Source: Limosilactobacillus panis DSM 6035 (GTDB lineage: Bacteria > Bacillota > Bacilli > Lactobacillales > Lactobacillaceae). Taken from it: 64,000 bases of DNA. Location of the stretch: contig NZ_AZGM01000016.1 in NCBI RefSeq assembly GCF_001435935.1, positions 1 to 64,000 on the forward strand, given 5' to 3'. Numbering within the stretch: the first letter of the stretch is position 1; every line of letters begins with the position of its first letter. Positions 1 through 7,453 of the stretch are shown in pieces. The notes below the pieces were generated by a model that ran no database searches, was not told the origin of the DNA, and saw nothing but the letters and a program-made list of their open reading frames with translations. A program made the translations under genes and the position numbers.

Positions 1-35
1 CCGAAAATTTCATCTAACTCCATTAATTATTTGGG

Positions 36-55
36 ACTTATGTCACAGCCCCTTT
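36..55. repeat. Copy of a 20-bp arm of a dispersed inverted repeat
   Basis: These 20 bases are the exact reverse complement of the left outer arm of the inverted-repeat element at 21577-21596. They sit just downstream of the first gene and may belong to a second copy of the element cut off by the window edge. The T/A-rich flank suggests it may also work as part of a transcription terminator. Confidence 0.6.
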
Positions 56-68
56 AGTTTAAACATGT

Positions 69-332
69 TTAATTAAACGCAATCGCCAAAATCTTTGCCT
101 GGGCGCTTTCCAGCTCGTCCGCCGTCAAATTGATGAAGCGGTTGACGACCCGCTGGTCTGCCCCAATATCGTCGACCAGGAAATCATGGATAGTCGTGAT
201 GGCTACCCCCGCATGGCGCAGGTGCTGAACCGTCATTGCTACAGCAAGCTCCTCGACCTTCGCTGCTGATAGTGAAGCCGGTGCCACTTCCACGACTCCC
301 TGATAATAACCAGTCATAAATACCTTATTCAT
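69..332 (-). CDS. Hypothetical small protein (87 aa)
   Basis: I do not recognise this 87-residue protein. It starts with ATG preceded by a strong AAAGGAGG ribosome binding site, so it is probably translated. The sequence is soluble, mildly acidic and has alternating predicted strands and helices; there is no signal peptide, membrane segment or cysteine. It lies 48 nt downstream of, and on the same strand as, an HxlR-type regulator gene, so the two may be co-transcribed. A target or partner role for the regulator is inference only. Confidence 0.6.
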   Translation of the reverse strand: MNKVFMTGYYQGVVEVAPASLSAAKVEELAVAMTVQHLRHAGVAITTIHDFLVDDIGADQRVVNRFINLTADELESAQAKILAIAFN

Positions 333-380
333 GAACAGGCCTCCTTTAATGGTTATTATAGGTCCTTTTGCGGTTAAGGA

Positions 381-809
381 CTAACCAAGGTACTTCTCCA
401 CGGTATCATTGTACTTAACCAGGTCCCTTAAACTGGCTGTATTCTCCGGTTCAACAACGTTTGCCGAAATTAGGTCCTCATTATCGTCTTGCTGCTGAAG
501 TCCCCACAAACTCGACGAAACAATCAACTGTCGTAACTGGTCGCCGTCATCCGTTAGTGAATACTGGTCCTCGTCATTCTTGACTGGATTTACAATCCGG
601 AGGTTTTGCAGAGTGTGTAACTCTGCCGACAGCTGATCGTTACTTAATTTAGGGAGTAGCATCAACAGTTCCTTCTTCTTCAATGGCCGAAAGCCTAACC
701 AATAGATCATCGTTGGCTGCCATTGATTGGCCATGATATTAAGAGTGTAGGCCAAACCACTTTCAGTCTTCCCTTCAGTCATCTTTCCACTTCCATTCCC
801 AAAATCCAT
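381..809 (-). CDS. HxlR-type winged-helix transcriptional regulator
   Basis: The protein (142 aa) carries the HxlR/MarR-like winged-helix pattern: an N-terminal helix ending in a W-x-P-x-I-I-like stretch (ANQWQPTMIYWL, about residues 26-37), a helix-turn-helix (KKKELLMLLPKLSNDQLSAE) and a wing ending in YSLTDDGDQL. HxlR proteins are dimeric DNA-binding regulators of redox or aldehyde-stress genes. Family cysteines used for redox sensing are absent, so the signal is unknown. The start is uncertain: the first ATG has only a distant G-rich stretch, and ATG at residue 10 follows GGAAGTGGAAAG. The downstream small gene is the likeliest co-transcribed partner. Confidence 0.75.
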   Translation of the reverse strand: MDFGNGSGKMTEGKTESGLAYTLNIMANQWQPTMIYWLGFRPLKKKELLMLLPKLSNDQLSAELHTLQNLRIVNPVKNDEDQYSLTDDGDQLRQLIVSSSLWGLQQQDDNEDLISANVVEPENTASLRDLVKYNDTVEKYLG

Positions 810-866
810 TTCCTTATCTACCCCCTATTATACTTGATTAAAAGACAAATATTTAATTTTAGTATA

Positions 867-1589
867 TTAGCCACGGAAGCGCCGGTTAACGCTCCGCTCC
901 AGCTGGTGCCGGAAGTCGGCGTCCGGCTCCTCGCCAAAGGTATTGATAAAGGAGGCCCGGGCAGCATTGAGCAGCATCTGGAAGCGGACATCTTGATTCA
1001 AGCGGAGGCCATCCTGCCGGCTGCAGTAAGTATCACTGGCCCGAATTAGGTTGCTTTCCGTCCGCCACATCCCGTAGAGGGCAATCTTATTTTGAATATT
1101 CTGCAACTGGAGGACGCTCACCCGGTCCGCCGCATTGACAATTCGCTTGAAGGACTTCAGACTGGCATCGATATATATCTGCAGGTGAAAATCCTCAAAT
1201 GATACCAGCAGGCGGTCGCGCTCGGTCGAGTAACAGTAGTTACCAAGAAAGTGGGCCATGTAGTAAACCACCCGGGCGTTGCTGGTCCCCTGGCTGGGCA
1301 CGAGCCGGTTATGACCCGCGATGAGCCCCTGCGTCCGGCACTTAACCCGATCATAGTAGGCGTCCATCTCATACTGGTAAATCCCGTTTTGGATGCAGAA
1401 ACTCTTCAAACACTCCCGCAGCGGCTGCTTGAGGGCCACTACCTGCCCCTCCGTCGTTAGAATCAAGGTCTGCTTATGGTAGGCGGTCATCGCCAACGTA
1501 TTGTCGAAACGGGGCTGAAAGCACTCCGTTGTCACGTCAACTGTTAATGAAGCTGGGTCACTAAAATCAAAAACCCGTATTTTATTCAC
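867..1589 (-). CDS. ComK-like competence transcription factor
   Basis: This 240-aa protein resembles the ComK family (competence master regulator that binds AT-boxes upstream of DNA-uptake genes). What I see is a central block with R-x(5)-F (LRECLKSF), a C-R-T-x-G-L-I-x-G-x-N-R-L-V-P segment, and the following strand-rich S-x(5)-Y-Y-x-x-H and V-S-F-x-D-F-H pattern, in the same order as Bacillus ComK, with a longer C-terminal tail. The start codon is GTG, placed 7 nt after GGGGGA. It is divergent from a sigma-factor gene of ComX/SigH type, which fits a competence regulatory locus. Similarity is distant, so the family call is moderate. Confidence 0.6.
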   Translation of the reverse strand: MNKIRVFDFSDPASLTVDVTTECFQPRFDNTLAMTAYHKQTLILTTEGQVVALKQPLRECLKSFCIQNGIYQYEMDAYYDRVKCRTQGLIAGHNRLVPSQGTSNARVVYYMAHFLGNYCYSTERDRLLVSFEDFHLQIYIDASLKSFKRIVNAADRVSVLQLQNIQNKIALYGMWRTESNLIRASDTYCSRQDGLRLNQDVRFQMLLNAARASFINTFGEEPDADFRHQLERSVNRRFRG

Positions 1590-1805
1590 GTAAATTCCCC
1601 CAAGTCAAATTTAAAAATAACGGAATTCTCCCGAAAGCATGAAACCGTTTCCACAAATATTAAGATATCAATTGTCTTTATCCCCGTCAACACCTTTTTC
1701 CCGGTCTAAACGTCTGTTTTATCGTTCGTTTGCCCACCCTCTTTCCAGATAAAATGATGGTACTCAAGGGCCCCTGAGAATTTATCCTCAGGAATGATGT
1801 AAATA
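1590..1805. promoter_or_regulatory. Shared regulatory region between comK-like and sigma-factor genes
   Basis: This 216-bp divergent intergenic stretch must hold both promoters. It contains a CcpA cre-like palindrome at 1640-1653 (TGAAACCGTTTCCA, 13 of 14 to the TGWAANCGNTNWCA consensus). It also contains a small hairpin, CCTGAG at 1773-1778 with CTCAGG at 1787-1792, that overlaps the only Shine-Dalgarno-like AGGA before the sigma gene. No clear -10/-35 pair stands out on either strand. Confidence 0.45.
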
Positions 1806-2369
1806 ATGAATTGTGAAAAAATTACTAGCGGACTGAATTTCTTGGTTAGCGATAAGCGAATCACCGTTGTGTACGGTGCCTTGAAGCGTCTGCATGTTTC
1901 CTACTACAGCACCTGTTACGATGACCTCTTCCAGGAGGGCTGCTTAGCCTTTGGTGAGGCCTTTGCTGCCTACCCCGGCTGCCCGCAGTTGGATGACCGT
2001 TTCATGGCCTACGCTTACCAGCGAATCTACTGGCGCCTACTCGATATTCTCCAGCAATCTAACCAGCACACCCAGCAGGTGGCCCTCAGCGATGCGGACC
2101 AGGACCCGGTTGAGCTCGTCGTCGACCCCCGGCCCGCTTGTGAGGAGCAGCACCTCATCAATGCCGACTACTTCACTACCCTGGCGGCCCACTGCTCTTT
2201 TAACCAGCGGCGCTACCTAAATGCCAAACTCAATCGACAGTGGAGCGATAAGGAGATTGCCGACCATTATAAAGTCAGCCCCAGCGCCGTTCACCAGTGG
2301 AAGACGGGCTTGATTGCAAAGGCCCGCCGGCTCAGCTACAATGGGAATGAATTTGAGGTGAGAAAATGA
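1806..2369 (+). CDS. Sigma-70 family factor, ComX/SigH-like (putative competence sigma)
   Basis: The 187-aa protein has region 2 (about residues 35-85: DLFQEGCLAFGEAF, then RFMAYAYQRIYWRLLDIL) and a C-terminal region 4 helix-turn-helix (about 145-178: SDKEIADHYKVSPSAVHQW). It lacks regions 1.1 and 3, as in the short alternative sigma factors SigH of lactobacilli and ComX/SigX of streptococci, which direct RNA polymerase to late competence genes. It is divergent to a ComK-like gene and overlaps the next small gene by ATGA. The start ATG has poor ribosome-binding context: the AGGA motif is 12 nt away and lies in a hairpin, suggesting tight translational control. The competence role is inferred from context. 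Confidence 0.7.
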   Translation: MNCEKITSGLNFLVSDKRITVVYGALKRLHVSYYSTCYDDLFQEGCLAFGEAFAAYPGCPQLDDRFMAYAYQRIYWRLLDILQQSNQHTQQVALSDADQDPVELVVDPRPACEEQHLINADYFTTLAAHCSFNQRRYLNAKLNRQWSDKEIADHYKVSPSAVHQWKTGLIAKARRLSYNGNEFEVRK

Positions 2370-2611
2370 GTAAACACCAAGTTAATGGGGACCAGTATTG
2401 GTTCCACTGTTACTACCGGGGTGAGGACCGGGACGACGGCTGCGCAAACGAGCTCAGTCTGTCCACTGATCCCGCAGCGGACCAACTCGACCTGCTCGTT
2501 AGCAACCCCGGCTTTAACAACGAAAGTCATGATGACACCTTTGCCCTGCAAAAGGGAGACGTGAAGAAGCTCAGTGCTTTTTTGCAATCCTGGCTAAAGC
2601 GCCATAGTTGA
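2366..2611 (+). CDS. Hypothetical small protein coupled to the sigma-factor gene
   Basis: An 81-aa acidic, soluble protein that I do not recognise. Its ATG overlaps the sigma gene's stop as ATGA, and GAGGTGAGAA lies just upstream, so translation is probably coupled. The N-terminal half resembles a small beta-rich domain (QYWFHCYYRGED), and the C-terminal part is a short amphipathic helix (DVKKLSAFLQSWLKR). The linkage makes it a candidate modulator or anti-sigma-like partner, but nothing in its sequence proves this. Confidence 0.6.
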   Translation: MSKHQVNGDQYWFHCYYRGEDRDDGCANELSLSTDPAADQLDLLVSNPGFNNESHDDTFALQKGDVKKLSAFLQSWLKRHS

Positions 2612-2622
2612 AGCAGATTGCT

Positions 2623-2650
2623 TTGGTAATCGCACGCTTTCCCTTACAAT
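2623..2650 (+). promoter_or_regulatory. Putative promoter of the choloylglycine-hydrolase-family gene
   Basis: A -35-like TTGGTA at 2623-2628 and a -10-like TACAAT at 2645-2650 are separated by 16 bp and lie 28 nt before the start codon of the downstream gene. Confidence 0.4.
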
Positions 2651-2678
2651 AATCCTAAGATGAAAGTGAGGGGTAACC

Positions 2679-3656
2679 ATGTGTACAAGCATTTACCAAG
2701 TAACTGACGACCGGACCCACCTCCTGGCGCGAACGATGGATTGGCCAGTGCTGGCCGTTTCCCCGCTCTTTGTTCCCCGGAACTTCCGCTGGCAGTCGGT
2801 CTATAACCAGCGGGTGTACCAGAACAAGTATGCCCTAGTCGGTGGCGGCAGCCTCTCTGCCCACCACGTCGACGTTTCCGATGGGGTCAACGAGTACGGC
2901 TTGATGGCCCAGAAGCTGACCTTTGACAACGGGGCCACCCTGGTTGACCAGCCGGATGACTCCCGGGTGCAGCTGGCAGCGTACGAGTTTGCCTTCTATA
3001 TTCTGGGCAACTTCAAGTCGGTGGCCGACCTAGCGGACCACATCGGGGAAATCGATCTGATGAGCGACGTCCATAACGACATTAAGTTTGGGAAGTCGGA
3101 GATGCACTTTGCCGTGGCTGACCGGACTGGGCGAATCGTGGTCGTGGAACCAACCAGCCAACCGATGCGAATCATTGAGAACCCGTTGGGCGTGGTAACC
3201 AATAGTCCCGACTATGACCGCCAGCTCAAGCAGATGGAAAAATACGTTGACTTTACACCCGCCTTCCAGGCCGGAAAAGTCCCTTTAAACACGCCACGGG
3301 TGACCACCGGACGCCTCTCAGGAAAGGCAAACCCACCGGGGTACTATTCACCAAGTGCCCGCTTCATTCGGGCGGCGTATTTACGTGAGCGTTCCGATGT
3401 GCCCGAGGATAAGACTAGTGGGATCACCAGTGAATTTCACCTGCTGGATAGCGTGACTGTCCCCCAGAATAGCCGCCACCAGCCGACCTACTCGGTTTAC
3501 CGGTCCGTGACGGTCTCTGAGGGGCGGGAATACTATTTCCAGTCCTACCACCGGGGCGACACCACCAAGCTCCAACTGACCGACGACATGTTGGAATGGT
3601 CCCATCCCAAGATCTACCACGTCCCCGATCGATTAGCGGTGCGGGAGGTTAAATAG
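2679..3656 (+). CDS. Choloylglycine hydrolase family protein (bile salt hydrolase / penicillin V acylase)
   Basis: An Ntn-hydrolase of 325 aa, the usual family length. Removal of Met1 exposes Cys2 as the catalytic nucleophile; Arg18 and Asp21 (in LLARTMDW) and the V-T-N-S-P-D-Y motif holding the family's conserved Asn are present. Members cleave linear amide bonds: conjugated bile acids, penicillin V or N-acyl homoserine lactones. Substrate cannot be decided here, since the substrate loops differ from well-known bile salt hydrolases (for instance an aromatic-rich stretch, PLFVPRNFRW, after the nucleophile region). No signal peptide, so cytoplasmic. Ribosome binding site GAGGGG lies 6 nt before ATG. 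Probably monocistronic, with a hairpin after the stop. Confidence 0.88.
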   Translation: MCTSIYQVTDDRTHLLARTMDWPVLAVSPLFVPRNFRWQSVYNQRVYQNKYALVGGGSLSAHHVDVSDGVNEYGLMAQKLTFDNGATLVDQPDDSRVQLAAYEFAFYILGNFKSVADLADHIGEIDLMSDVHNDIKFGKSEMHFAVADRTGRIVVVEPTSQPMRIIENPLGVVTNSPDYDRQLKQMEKYVDFTPAFQAGKVPLNTPRVTTGRLSGKANPPGYYSPSARFIRAAYLRERSDVPEDKTSGITSEFHLLDSVTVPQNSRHQPTYSVYRSVTVSEGREYYFQSYHRGDTTKLQLTDDMLEWSHPKIYHVPDRLAVREVK

Positions 3657-3659
3657 AAT

Positions 3660-3695
3660 TTAAGGCCACTAACAATTCGTTAGCGACCTTTTTGT
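3660..3695 (+). terminator. Probable terminator after the choloylglycine hydrolase gene
   Basis: An imperfect stem (GGCCACTAAC against GTTAGCGACC, two mismatches) is followed by TTTTTGTTT just after the stop codon. Confidence 0.5.
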
Positions 3696-3767
3696 TTGCA
3701 TCGGTAGCGTTTTTAAGTTACTATTTATTTGTAAGTAAGTGTCGAAGCTTTTTAGGAGGTTTTTGCT

Positions 3768-5009
3768 ATGGCTAATTTGAATGATGCGCTTACCTTTCCA
3801 AACGGGGCAACGGTGGCCAACCGCCTTGTCATGCCACCAATGCTCACCAACAGCGGTGAAGATGGTTACGCCACCCAGGACACCCTCGACTACTACAACG
3901 CCCGGCCCAAGGCGGGTGGAATGATCATCACCGAATACCACTACGTTAGCGAAAATGGTGGGCCCGCCATGACCTGGAAGCGGGGTCGGGAACAATTGGC
4001 CGTCTATGATGACAAGTTCATCCCCCAGCTTAAGAAGCTCGCTAAAGCAATCAAGCATTCCGGCAACAAGGCGATTCTCTAGATTGCCCACACCGGCCGG
4101 GAAGCCAACTACCGGGCCATGCAGGATAAGCCGGTCTACGCACCGAGCGCGATCGACTTCCCGTTCCTGCCGTATAAGGTCCATGAATTCACCAATGAGC
4201 AGGTTAAGCAGGTCATCACCGACTTCGGTACTGCCGCCAAGCGGGCAATTGAAGCTGGCTTTGACGGTGTCGAAATCCACGGTGCTAACCACTACTTGAT
4301 CCAGCAGTTCTTCTCCCAGTATTCTAACCGGCGGACGGACCACTGGGGCGGCAACCTGGAGAAGCGGATGAACTTCCCGATTGCGGTCGTTAAGTCAGTA
4401 ACGGATGTTGTCAAGAGGTATGCTCCGAAGGACTTCATCGTCGGTTACTGAATCTCTCCCGAAGAAATTCACGGCAAGAACGTTGGCTACACCTGGCACG
4501 AGGCTACCCAGCTGATTGATCACCTGACTAAGGAATTCAACTTGGATTACATCCACCTATCAATGCTGAAGTATGACTCCAAGCCAGGGGACGCCCTCCT
4601 GATGGACCGAGAACAAGCCGACCAGAAGTTTGACGACTCGGCTAAGCCATATGCAACCCTCTTCAAGCCATACCTGAACGGTGCTAAGGAAATCATTGTC
4701 GGTAGCATCACCAGCAAGGAAGATGCCGAAATGGCCCTTGCTCTCGCGGACCTGGTTGCCGTTGGACGGGAAAATCTGATTGACCCCTTGTTTGCCGACA
4801 AGGTCTTAAACGGCCATGCTGATGAGGTGGTCACCACACTAACCGCTGCCCAGGCCAAGGCAAGCCACCTGACCCAAGGGCTGATTGATACCTTCTCAGC
4901 CCCGCAACTGGGCATTCCAATTAACCGGGCTGACGACCTCAAGGCCCTTCACGAAGGCTTCGGTGCCTGGACCGAAATGAAATATCCACAAAACGACCAG
5001 ATGAAGTAA
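3768..5009 (+). pseudogene. NADH:flavin oxidoreductase (Old Yellow Enzyme family), broken by two nonsense codons
   Basis: One continuous reading frame of 413 codons encodes an Old Yellow Enzyme-type TIM-barrel flavoprotein (FMN-dependent ene-reductase/NADH oxidase-like), but it holds TAG at 4080-4082 and TGA at 4449-4451. Family motifs survive on both sides of each stop: RLVMPPM near the start, IAHTGREANYR right after the TAG, G-V-E-I-H-G-A-N-H-Y-L-I-Q-Q-F and S-x-x-x-N-x-R-x-D-x-W-G-G in the middle, ISPEE after the TGA, and a C-terminal G-R-E-N-L-I-D-P. The stops replace positions where relatives have Gln (CAG) and probably Arg (CGA), each a single C-to-T change. Start ATG follows AGGAGG. 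No frameshift, so decay is recent, or the stops are read through or are sequence errors. Confidence 0.85.
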
Positions 5010-5059
5010 GGCAGAAGGCAAGCATCATCTTAGCCACATTCACTAATATCGAATACAAC

Positions 5060-5092
5060 AAAAAGCTGGAGGAAAATTTCCTCCAGCTTTTT
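5060..5092. terminator. Bidirectional terminator between the oxidoreductase pseudogene and the glpK operon
   Basis: A near-perfect palindrome, AAAAAGCTGGAGGAAA against its reverse complement, has A- and T-runs at both ends, so it can end transcripts from both converging sides. It overlaps the stop codon of the minus-strand gene. Confidence 0.85.
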
Positions 5093-5603
5093 AATTCACT
5101 TCTTCATCTTGCAGCCCGACCAGCTGATAAAGCTCGTGCCAGTATTCCAGCAGGAGCTCAAAGTCTGCAGGGGTCAAACCGTCCCGGTTCAACTGGTTAA
5201 ATTCCAGGAGTTCAGTCCGCAGACGGAAGGCAAAGTCATTGATCTTAACCACCGACTGCTTGGTCTGACCATCTGGCAACATCAACAGGATATCCGTTGC
5301 CATTTGCTTAGCCGTCTGTTCAAACAGGTTGAATAGTTCACGGTTATTAAAAGCCTGTGGTTCTAAGACCTTATCCTGCTGACGAATGAACTTTTTAAAC
5401 CATGAGTTCATCCCCCGCCAGTAGTCTTTGGCAAGCCTTTGACTTTTAGGATCCGCCCAGGCCATGGAATACCTATTCAGGTTTTCCCACTGTTTTAAGA
5501 TCTCGACATATAACGACTCGTGGGGACCAAACTGGTCCTCCCGATTTTCTTTTACAAACGTCCGGAGTGCCGCAATCATCTGGTTAGGTTGTTTTTGTTC
5601 CAT
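5091..5603 (-). CDS. Hypothetical helical protein downstream of glpK
   Basis: I do not recognise this protein of 170 aa. It is predicted to be almost wholly alpha-helical and soluble, rich in Gln, Leu and charged residues, without membrane segments or cysteines; the pattern (repeated W and F every few turns, QWENLNRYSMAW) recalls small helical-bundle proteins. A GTG nine bases upstream is possible, but ATG at 5603 is preferred because AGGTG sits 6 nt before it. It follows glpK with a gap of about 20 nt on the same strand, so it is probably in the same transcript and ends at a strong terminator. Confidence 0.65.
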   Translation of the reverse strand: MEQKQPNQMIAALRTFVKENREDQFGPHESLYVEILKQWENLNRYSMAWADPKSQRLAKDYWRGMNSWFKKFIRQQDKVLEPQAFNNRELFNLFEQTAKQMATDILLMLPDGQTKQSVVKINDFAFRLRTELLEFNQLNRDGLTPADFELLLEYWHELYQLVGLQDEEVN

Positions 5604-5623
5604 TAAATTCACCTATTATTAAT

Positions 5624-7129
5624 TTATTTACCGTGACTGAAAAACTGTGCGGCCTTAATGGCTTGCTGCCAGCCAGCATATATTTTATCAGCCTGTTCTA
5701 CAGTCATCTGCGGATCAAATTTATCGCCAATCCTGGAAAACTGGCGTAATTCATCCTGGTCAGCCCAAAAGTCAACTGCCAGCCCCGCCAAAAAGGCGGC
5801 ACCCAGGGCGGTCGTCTCTTCCATGGCCGCCCGCTTGATTGGTGTCTGCAAGATATCTGCCTGAAACTGCATCATGAAGTTGTTTCGGGAGGCCCCACCG
5901 TTAACCGTCAGGGCAGTTAACGGGAGCTTGGTATCCTTGACCATCGTATCAACTACGTCCCGAGTCTGGAGGGCAATTGACTCTAATGTTGCCCGGACCA
6001 GGTGTTTACGATTCGTCCCTCGGGTTAGGCCAAAGATGGCCCCCCGGACTTCCTGGTCCCAGTATGGGGCGCCGAGTCCGGTGAAGGATGGGACCACGTA
6101 AACGCCACCGGTCGTTTGGGCATCTAAGGCCATCTGTTCGGACTCACTAGCATGTTTAAACAGCTGCAATCCATCACGTAGCCACTGAACAGCGGACCCG
6201 GCAACAAAGATGCTTCCTTCTAGGGCATAATAAGTCTTACCGTTGACTCCATAAGCAATCGTGGTTAATAAGCCATTATCCGAGAGGGTCGGCTCAAGCC
6301 CCGTATTCATTACGATAAAGGCCCCAGTCCCGTAAGTGTTTTTGACCGACCCCTTTTCATAAGCGGCCTGGCCAAAGAGGGCGGCCTGCTGGTCACCGGC
6401 AATTCCGGCAATTGGAATTTGGACCCCATAGAAGTGGTAGTCACCAGTGTAACCAAAGATAGCCGAACTAGGTTTGACTTCCGGCAGGATGGCTCGTGGA
6501 ATATCCAGCAGGTCCAAAATATCCTGGTCCCACTCCAGCTTGTGAATGTTGAAGAGCATCGTCCGGCTGGCGTTCGTCACATCGGTAGCGTGGACCCGGC
6601 GTCCACTCAGGTTCCACAAGAGCCAAGTGTCAATGGTCCCAAACATCAACTCACCCTTGGCAGCCCGCTTCCGGGCTCCCGGAACCCGGTCTAAGATCCA
6701 CTTGATCTTGGTAGCAGCAAAGTAGGAGTCGATTACCAAGCCGGTCTTCGCATGGATCATATCCTTATACCCGTCCTTGATCAGTTGCTCCGCAATCGCA
6801 CTGGTTTGCTTTGATTGCCAGACAACCGCATGGTAAATAGGTTTCCCAGTCTTTCTATCCCAGATAACGGTGGTCTCACGCTGGTTGGTAATCCCAATTG
6901 CGGCAATCTTATAAGGCTTAATCTGGGTCTTAATCATAACGTCGGAGATAACCGCCTGGACACTATCCCAAATCTCCATTGCGTCATGTTCGACCCAGCC
7001 AGGCTGTGGAAAGTACTGGGGAAATTCTTTTTGGCTCATGCCAATCTTCTTACCGGCGTGGTCAAAGATAATTGCCCGGGCACTTGTGGTTCCTTCGTCA
7101 ATCGCCATTATATACTGTTGCTCATTCAA
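5624..7129 (-). CDS. glpK: Glycerol kinase
   Basis: Phosphorylates glycerol with ATP to sn-glycerol 3-phosphate in the cytoplasm. At 501 aa it has full family length, with the FGGY-kinase phosphate-binding motif near the N terminus (D11-E-G-T-T-S), the substrate segment R-E-T-T at 84-87, the D-x-Q-Q-A-A-L-F-G motif around 246-254, and a second FGGY signature ([11 protein letters not shown]) near residue 410. His232 sits in the YHFYG loop, the site phosphorylated by HPr in Gram-positive glycerol kinases, so activity is likely tied to sugar-PTS status. glpF and glpD are not next to it; a helical protein of unknown function follows. Confidence 0.97.
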   Translation of the reverse strand: MNEQQYIMAIDEGTTSARAIIFDHAGKKIGMSQKEFPQYFPQPGWVEHDAMEIWDSVQAVISDVMIKTQIKPYKIAAIGITNQRETTVIWDRKTGKPIYHAVVWQSKQTSAIAEQLIKDGYKDMIHAKTGLVIDSYFAATKIKWILDRVPGARKRAAKGELMFGTIDTWLLWNLSGRRVHATDVTNASRTMLFNIHKLEWDQDILDLLDIPRAILPEVKPSSAIFGYTGDYHFYGVQIPIAGIAGDQQAALFGQAAYEKGSVKNTYGTGAFIVMNTGLEPTLSDNGLLTTIAYGVNGKTYYALEGSIFVAGSAVQWLRDGLQLFKHASESEQMALDAQTTGGVYVVPSFTGLGAPYWDQEVRGAIFGLTRGTNRKHLVRATLESIALQTRDVVDTMVKDTKLPLTALTVNGGASRNNFMMQFQADILQTPIKRAAMEETTALGAAFLAGLAVDFWADQDELRQFSRIGDKFDPQMTVEQADKIYAGWQQAIKAAQFFSHGK

Positions 7130-7148
7130 AGTTGTTCATCCTTTCCAG

Positions 7149-7187
7149 CAAAAAAGCCCCCTAGGCATTACCCCGGGTGGCTTTTAA
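7149..7187 (-). terminator. Terminator after the tautomerase gene
   Basis: On the minus strand a GC-rich stem (AAAAGCCACCCGG against CTAGGGGGCTTTT) ends in CTTTTTT. It separates the small tautomerase gene from glpK. Confidence 0.75.
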
Positions 7188-7191
7188 TTAG

Positions 7192-7380
7192 TTATTTTTT
7201 GTCACTTACCATCGTCCCGCCAACGCTGTAACGGTCCTTACGCATTTCATTTAAGACAATGTGCACCCGGTCTGCTGGAACATTGGCGTTCTTTGAAATC
7301 GCTGCGGTAACATCTTTAACAAGGCCCTTGAGTTGTTCTTCGCTCCGGCCTTCAATCAGGTCAATATGAACCAATGGCAT
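7192..7380 (-). CDS. 4-oxalocrotonate tautomerase family protein
   Basis: A 62-aa member of the tautomerase superfamily. Pro2 (Pro1 after Met removal) is the catalytic base in this family, and the hydrophobic strand PLVHIDLIEGRS followed by a helix and the V-H-I-V-L-N-E-M strand match its beta-alpha-beta fold; the usual second Arg is in R-S-E-E-Q-L-K. Such small proteins form hexamers that interconvert enol and keto isomers. The physiological substrate in lactobacilli is unknown. It stands alone between glpK and an antiporter gene, with a GGAGGG ribosome binding site. Confidence 0.85.
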   Translation of the reverse strand: MPLVHIDLIEGRSEEQLKGLVKDVTAAISKNANVPADRVHIVLNEMRKDRYSVGGTMVSDKK

Positions 7381-7453
7381 GAGTAATACCCTCCTCGATT
7401 AATCTTTCTTCATCTTACCATAAATATAGTAATAAAGATATCCCTGAAAGCGA

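Noticed and set aside
4006-4299. Alternative-frame open reading frame in the oxidoreductase pseudogene
   Set aside because: Arg/Ser-rich translation typical of a shadow frame; the broken gene's own frame carries all family motifs.
3669-4343. Minus-strand open frame (224 codons) opposite the oxidoreductase
   Set aside because: Antisense shadow with no initiation signal and no recognisable domain.
3768-5009. Stop codon reassignment or selenocysteine at the TGA
   Set aside because: Other genes end normally with TAG and TGA, relatives have no selenocysteine here, and no insertion element is visible.
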